Assembly (NCBI GenBank): GCA_001275005.1
Contig: JWZX01003206.1
Location: 1 to 18,615 of the forward strand
Length of the DNA: 18,615 bases
Source of the DNA: Chrysochromulina tobinii
Taxonomy: Eukaryota; Haptophyta; Prymnesiales; Chrysochromulinaceae
Direction: 5' to 3'
The translations under genes and the position numbers were made by a program. The notes under the pieces are model-generated. The model was not told the origin of the DNA. It ran no database searches and saw only the letters and a list, made by a program, of their open reading frames with translations. Within the stretch, counting starts at the first letter, position 1, and every line of letters begins with the position of its first letter. Of this stretch, positions 16,401 through 18,615 are shown piece by piece.

Positions 16401-16688
16401 CCACTGCTGTTCGCTCTCCGCCCATCCATGCTGTTCGGAGTACGTTGGTGAAGCGGCCTCAAAAGTGGCCACCGTGCGGTGGCTTTGGGGTGGCGCAGGC
16501 GAAGACGGCTTCGCGGCGCCAGGTGTGAGCCACGCGAGGCCCGATTCCAACCAGTTTGGAGTCCTGACTTCCGCCGTGAGCATCGTCTGCAATGGCACTC
16601 TGACTCGGCCTGGAGAGAGAGGTGTGCGAAGAAAATTTTGAGAGTCGAGGCGTTTGGGCCTGTGAACCAGGTGTGAACCATGCCCCAT
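13443..16688 (-). CDS. Large coiled-coil protein with helix-Trp (SFI1-like) motifs, 1081 aa
   Basis: Uninterrupted 3.2-kb frame. Residues 1 to about 320 are Pro/Ala/Ser/Gly-rich and look disordered, with a Gly9 run. Three helices end in a Trp motif: LRVNRLLTRWRVAV (Trp365), LVHYFGTWCSMV (Trp438) and ARIGPALRRWQAV (Trp697). Long heptad-rich coiled coils fill about 370-560, 620-690 and 720-990 (for example ERIDALEAQVREMQEASVAA). A Pro/Arg/Ser tail ends the protein. Similar motifs occur in SFI1/centrin-binding and basal-body coiled-coil proteins, so a centrosomal or cytoskeletal scaffold role is inferred. ATG 16688 has A at -3 and G at +4 but lies only 11 bp after the upstream gene's stop. Met36 (16583) is also in good context and may be the real start. 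The family is not firmly recognised. Confidence 0.85.
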   Translation of the reverse strand: MGHGSHLVHRPKRLDSQNFLRTPLSPGRVRVPLQTMLTAEVRTPNWLESGLAWLTPGAAKPSSPAPPQSHRTVATFEAASPTYSEQHGWAESEQQWTVDPEEAPPSAKHHADDAVEDWYYEQHHSPPYQRSPPSQEQQHVAAAREKSPHRAALAPREENTLPPASARTAAYSSIAVAPPPAPASARNSGVALAPAPAPTAAAAPTGHTDVTSTRAALRAEARQQRRSHSPRVGGGGGDDVGGGVSTAAMHSSSTRELHTSAMHTSARSFCSSSTSSARGFVGGGGGGGGGSGSERERGFGSSRPRFGSEANAKVPQPHPAVIRAVEAAAPLARDRARGLHAAYAQCAALRRMLTALRVNRLLTRWRVAVEIICHDEAFALATKARHALEHAIVEEHKRAERALVEERKESIKRAHLFGLMVQADMEERNKLVHYFGTWCSMVQLLEGETAVQAEAAAKAQAHRTREHLKEALATKTAELASAKKMIQKPTLMERELAEQGAELERTRAELLDAHKRIKGHERRATMAEERVAALRIEMGKEREKAKREVAAAAAVSASSQPQQEQQDVPARSASPGRAGGDGSSPPKSQPASRPASSGGAAAPAARGAAPAAAAAAAAHHHGAKADEKVHLEFEIKQLRKSLSESVSERQQLTSKLDGMRGKVQQLSEAQKRLRANRFQALLMLRMHARIGPALRRWQAVSLVVDHSDSSRVAGSRDLLPMDAATTGEARTFDAGEQRQSRIIALQRELLDREAQLGAAHQASLDWREERSRLTQQLAAAQADAQATRSRMADAALAAAAAAEREARAELTGAQRQLKELRTKLNLVEDGLEKGASESHELRQALAASVQELRQARAQAEAAQRAERHASARVEEIEDARISEAEHAKERIDALEAQVREMQEASVAAVKNRPLTVQREMRDSQKEAEALKAQVAELTRKGNLQQKRMNDAEARMEGLQKELERYRQKQSHSLKLALASPRTREGLVAHSLSAGGGFGSPVPSSPRHTEHPQETYLAPQPIYQPPAARGASPRRGAETSPRAGPLRPQLAAAAPSAAGSEQGSERATRPAKSRMPPMAPSR

Positions 16689-16699
16689 GTTCCTACTCT

Positions 16700-17490
16700 C
16701 TATCCACGGTCAAACGGGAGGTCCCAATTGGGCCACGAGTTCGCAGGGCCAGTGCGCGGCGGGCCGGGCTCCTCTGGCCGCCGATACTTGGGATTGAACG
16801 AGCCCGGCTTGAGGGTCGAGGCCGCCTGGCGCAAGCGGGATTCGAGAGCACGGCAGCTGAGCTGAGCCGCAGCCAGAGAGAGAGAGAGAGAGAGAGAGGG
16901 TGAGAGGGCGAGAGGGCGGGAGAGAGGAGCGTAGCTTCTCGCTCTCTTCTGGTGGAGCTTCGATTCCGCATGCCACCCACCAGCGTCGCAAGCTGTCCGT
17001 AGGCAGTGATGATGATGGTCGAGGTTTTCGGCGTCTCGAAGTCGCCATGTTCGCAAAGGTAGAGGCCCTGCATAGGGCCCAGCGCCAGCTTGCCACTCGT
17101 GACTGGAATGCTGAGCGACTTTGCAAAAGACTCTGGATCGGATGGCACATCGGCCAGGTCAAAGATCCGTTGCGCCACGAGGACGTCCTCTCTGTCAAAT
17201 CCCCGGCCCGGCCGCCACGAGTTCTGGTTAACCGTCAGCGAGCACGACATATCCTGCACGAAGATGTTGCACATGCCGTGCTGCATCTCTGTTAGCTGGC
17301 TGCCGAGCACCTCAACGACGTGGGTGGTTATGAGGTGGTAGCCACGCTTCGAGGGGGTGTAGCTCAACACCTTTTGTACGCAGCCGAGCAATGGGCGCTC
17401 CACATTGATTCGCAGCGGTTCCACCATCGCAGCGGCCGGCGCTATGAGGACTAAGAGCCACAGTGGCAGCATCCACGACGGTCGATGCAT
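16700..17490 (-). CDS. Secreted or lumenal protein of unknown function, 2 exons, 223 aa
   Basis: Exon 1 is 17490-16981 and exon 2 is 16861-16700. ATG 17490 is the first ATG; the frame is open further upstream only to a TTG. Residues 1-22 (MHRPSWMLPLWLLVLIAPAA) form a clear signal peptide. The mature part has four Cys in exon 1 (GCVQK, GMCNIF, MSCSLT, LYLCEH) and one just after the junction (LSCRAL), and no other membrane span. The second exon gives STLKPGSFNPKYRRPEEPGP and ends SWPNWDLPFDRG, a compositionally coherent ending. Unspliced, the frame degenerates into Ser/Leu repeats from the CT microsatellite. I recognise no family. ER, plastid-lumen or extracellular location is possible. Confidence 0.65.
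16862..16980 (-). other. Intron with a CT microsatellite as polypyrimidine tract (119 nt)
   Basis: The donor is CTG|GTGGGTGG and the acceptor GCGGCTCAG|CTCAGC, phase 0. Upstream of the acceptor are CTCAC, a branch-point candidate, and (CT)12. A second AG 5 nt further (CTCAG at 16857) would shift the frame. Confidence 0.7.
16875..16898 (+). repeat. (GA)12 / (CT)12 microsatellite inside the intron
   Basis: Twelve uninterrupted GA dinucleotides on the plus strand, reading CT on the transcribed strand, 13 nt upstream of the acceptor. Confidence 0.9.
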
Positions 17491-18099
17491 TCTGAGTCGA
17501 ATGCGGTGAAAGGTTCCCCAGATCTCTCGGAGGTCACGTGACGAAGCGGTGCCCTCGAGGCCAGCCGGACACCACGAAAATGGATGATGGTGAATGTGCG
17601 TCTGTATTTTCGAGAACACATTCGGGACATTTGTCCTCGATGAAAACAAACAAGAAAGCTGGGACGGGGGGTGGGGGCCGGATCCTTGAAAATCCTCGCC
17701 GGTGTGTTAGTCCACCGAGCGACGCGACCGCGGTGACAGCGCCCGTCTGTCCTGTGTTTCGTGTGGTAGTGGCTGGTCGGTACCTTGTGTGTCGATTCAA
17801 CTGACCCTTTCTCAAGAAAGCCAACAAACCTCACGCGCGAAGTACTTGTACCCGCCCTTTTTTTACGCTCGGAAAACGCGTGCGTGCGTTTGCGTGCGTA
17901 CTCCTCGAGAGCACCTTCAGACCGACGCAGGCAAGCGCATCCTTGCCTCGGACCCTCCACTCCAAGCCCGTTGGCCGCCTCCGAGCCAGCCCACGCAAGC
18001 TCCGCTTCCCCCTCCCCACCCCTTGTGAACCCCGAGCGCGCACCGCTCGCACCCTCACTCTCATCGCACACTGCGCTCACGCGTGCGACCCTCGCGCAG
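17491..18099. promoter_or_regulatory. Divergent intergenic region between the secreted protein and His-Pro repeat protein genes
   Basis: About 610 bp. It includes a CTTTCT-CA-AGAAAG perfect inverted repeat at 17807-17820 and a T7 run near 17860. The plus frame leading to 18100 is open from about 17770 but has no ATG, so it is treated as 5' UTR. Confidence 0.4.
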
Positions 18100-18615
18100 A
18101 TGCGAATGATAGCCGCAATCGCTCCTACTACGGTTCAGGCCACGCCGGCCAACATGGGTCTTCCCGCGAAGTGTGAGATCCAAGAGGAAGGCTTGACGGT
18201 GCTGCTGGCGGCGGGCGCTGGCGCAGCAATAGAGAGGGACATGGCCGCCGCGCTGCCTCCGCCGCCACCGCTGCCCGCCCTCGGTCACGACGTCGCGCCG
18301 AGCGAGCTCGTCTCTGAGCGCACGGGGACCGTCTTCGTCGTTCAAGACAAGTCGCTCGAGGACAAGTCGCTCGAGGAGCCGCAGAAGGGCTCGTTCGCCT
18401 CCGACTGCCTCAGCTCCACCAAGCCAAGCATACCAAAATACCACAACGGGGGCGATGTTCATTATCATCATCCTATGGGGGGGCATGGCCATCATCCCCA
18501 CCATCCCCATCATCCCCATCATCCCCACCATCCCCATGTACCGCCCCATACACATTACCCTCCGCCACCGTCGCCGCCGCCGCCGTCTCCGCCGCCCTTC
18601 CCACCCCCTCCATCG
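18100..18615 (+). CDS. His-Pro repeat protein, 5' part (runs off right edge), at least 172 aa
   Basis: The frame starts at the first in-frame ATG, 18100, and remains open to the window end. It begins MRMIAAIAPTTVQATPANMG, then a moderately hydrophobic Ala-rich patch, a Pro run, an acidic/polar segment with a DKSLE-DKSLE duplication, and a tract of five H-H-P units (about residues 131-145). It then becomes Pro-rich (PPPPSPPPPSPPPFPPPPS) up to the edge. The HHP tract could bind divalent metals, and the Pro-rich tail resembles wall- or scale-associated Pro-rich proteins. Both are inference. Start context is weak (C at -3), so an upstream exon is possible. The family is not recognised. Confidence 0.6.
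   Translation, partial: MRMIAAIAPTTVQATPANMGLPAKCEIQEEGLTVLLAAGAGAAIERDMAAALPPPPPLPALGHDVAPSELVSERTGTVFVVQDKSLEDKSLEEPQKGSFASDCLSSTKPSIPKYHNGGDVHYHHPMGGHGHHPHHPHHPHHPHHPHVPPHTHYPPPPSPPPPSPPPFPPPPS
18490..18534 (+). repeat. 9-bp tandem repeat (CAYCATCCC)5 encoding His-His-Pro
   Basis: Five in-phase 9-nt units, with only CAT/CAC synonymous variation among them. Confidence 0.9.

Noticed and set aside
16793-16803. GTTCAATCC-like B box on the minus strand, possibly a tRNA
   Set aside because: No matching acceptor stem or A box. It lies in the second exon of the secreted-protein gene.

Overview
The window looks like nuclear DNA of a GC-rich unicellular alga with a secondary red plastid. A haptophyte is my best guess, but a GC-rich stramenopile cannot be excluded. 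Reasons: short GT-AG introns (about 80-160 nt) with plausible branch points; AATAAA polyadenylation signals behind two genes; N-termini that look like bipartite plastid-targeting presequences; a plastid sulfolipid synthase beside a eukaryotic V-ATPase subunit; and many long antisense shadow frames caused by GC-rich third positions. There are no operons, CRISPR arrays, insertion sequences or recognisable RNA genes.

Layout. 1-2294 (-): 5' part of an Ala-rich coiled-coil gene with four introns, running off the left edge. 2351-2733 (+): two-exon gene for an 89-aa, probably plastid-targeted, single-span membrane protein, divergent from the first. 3269-5026 (+): 585-aa protein with about eight EF-hand positions. 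5700-6761 (-): GT32-like glycosyltransferase (DXD family). 7328-8350 (+): ubiquitin-like N-domain, membrane segment, poly-Pro and hydrophobic C-terminus. 9477-11018 (-): SQD2-type sulfoquinovosyltransferase. 11615-11827 (-): V-ATPase subunit e. 12190-12882 (+): acidic/basic low-complexity protein with a possible displaced C-terminus. 13443-16688 (-): 1081-aa coiled-coil protein with three helix-Trp motifs resembling one in the first gene. 16700-17490 (-): secreted or lumenal protein, two exons, with a CT microsatellite as its splice-acceptor pyrimidine tract. 18100-18615 (+): His-Pro repeat protein running off the right edge.

Biology. SQD2 and the small plastid protein point to thylakoid lipid and membrane biology. 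V-ATPase e and the GT32 enzyme belong to the endomembrane system. The two coiled-coil proteins are probably cytoskeletal or centrosomal. The genes do not form one pathway, as expected for a eukaryotic chromosome.

The most interesting structure is in the first gene. Three of its four introns carry near copies of the exon sequence next to them, and the 159-nt intron carries a copy of the already joined exon-exon junction. This is the expected footprint of intron gain by tandem duplication of an AG|GT-containing exon segment. The introns also share a TGCATGCA...GCTCA(C/G)CAC motif.
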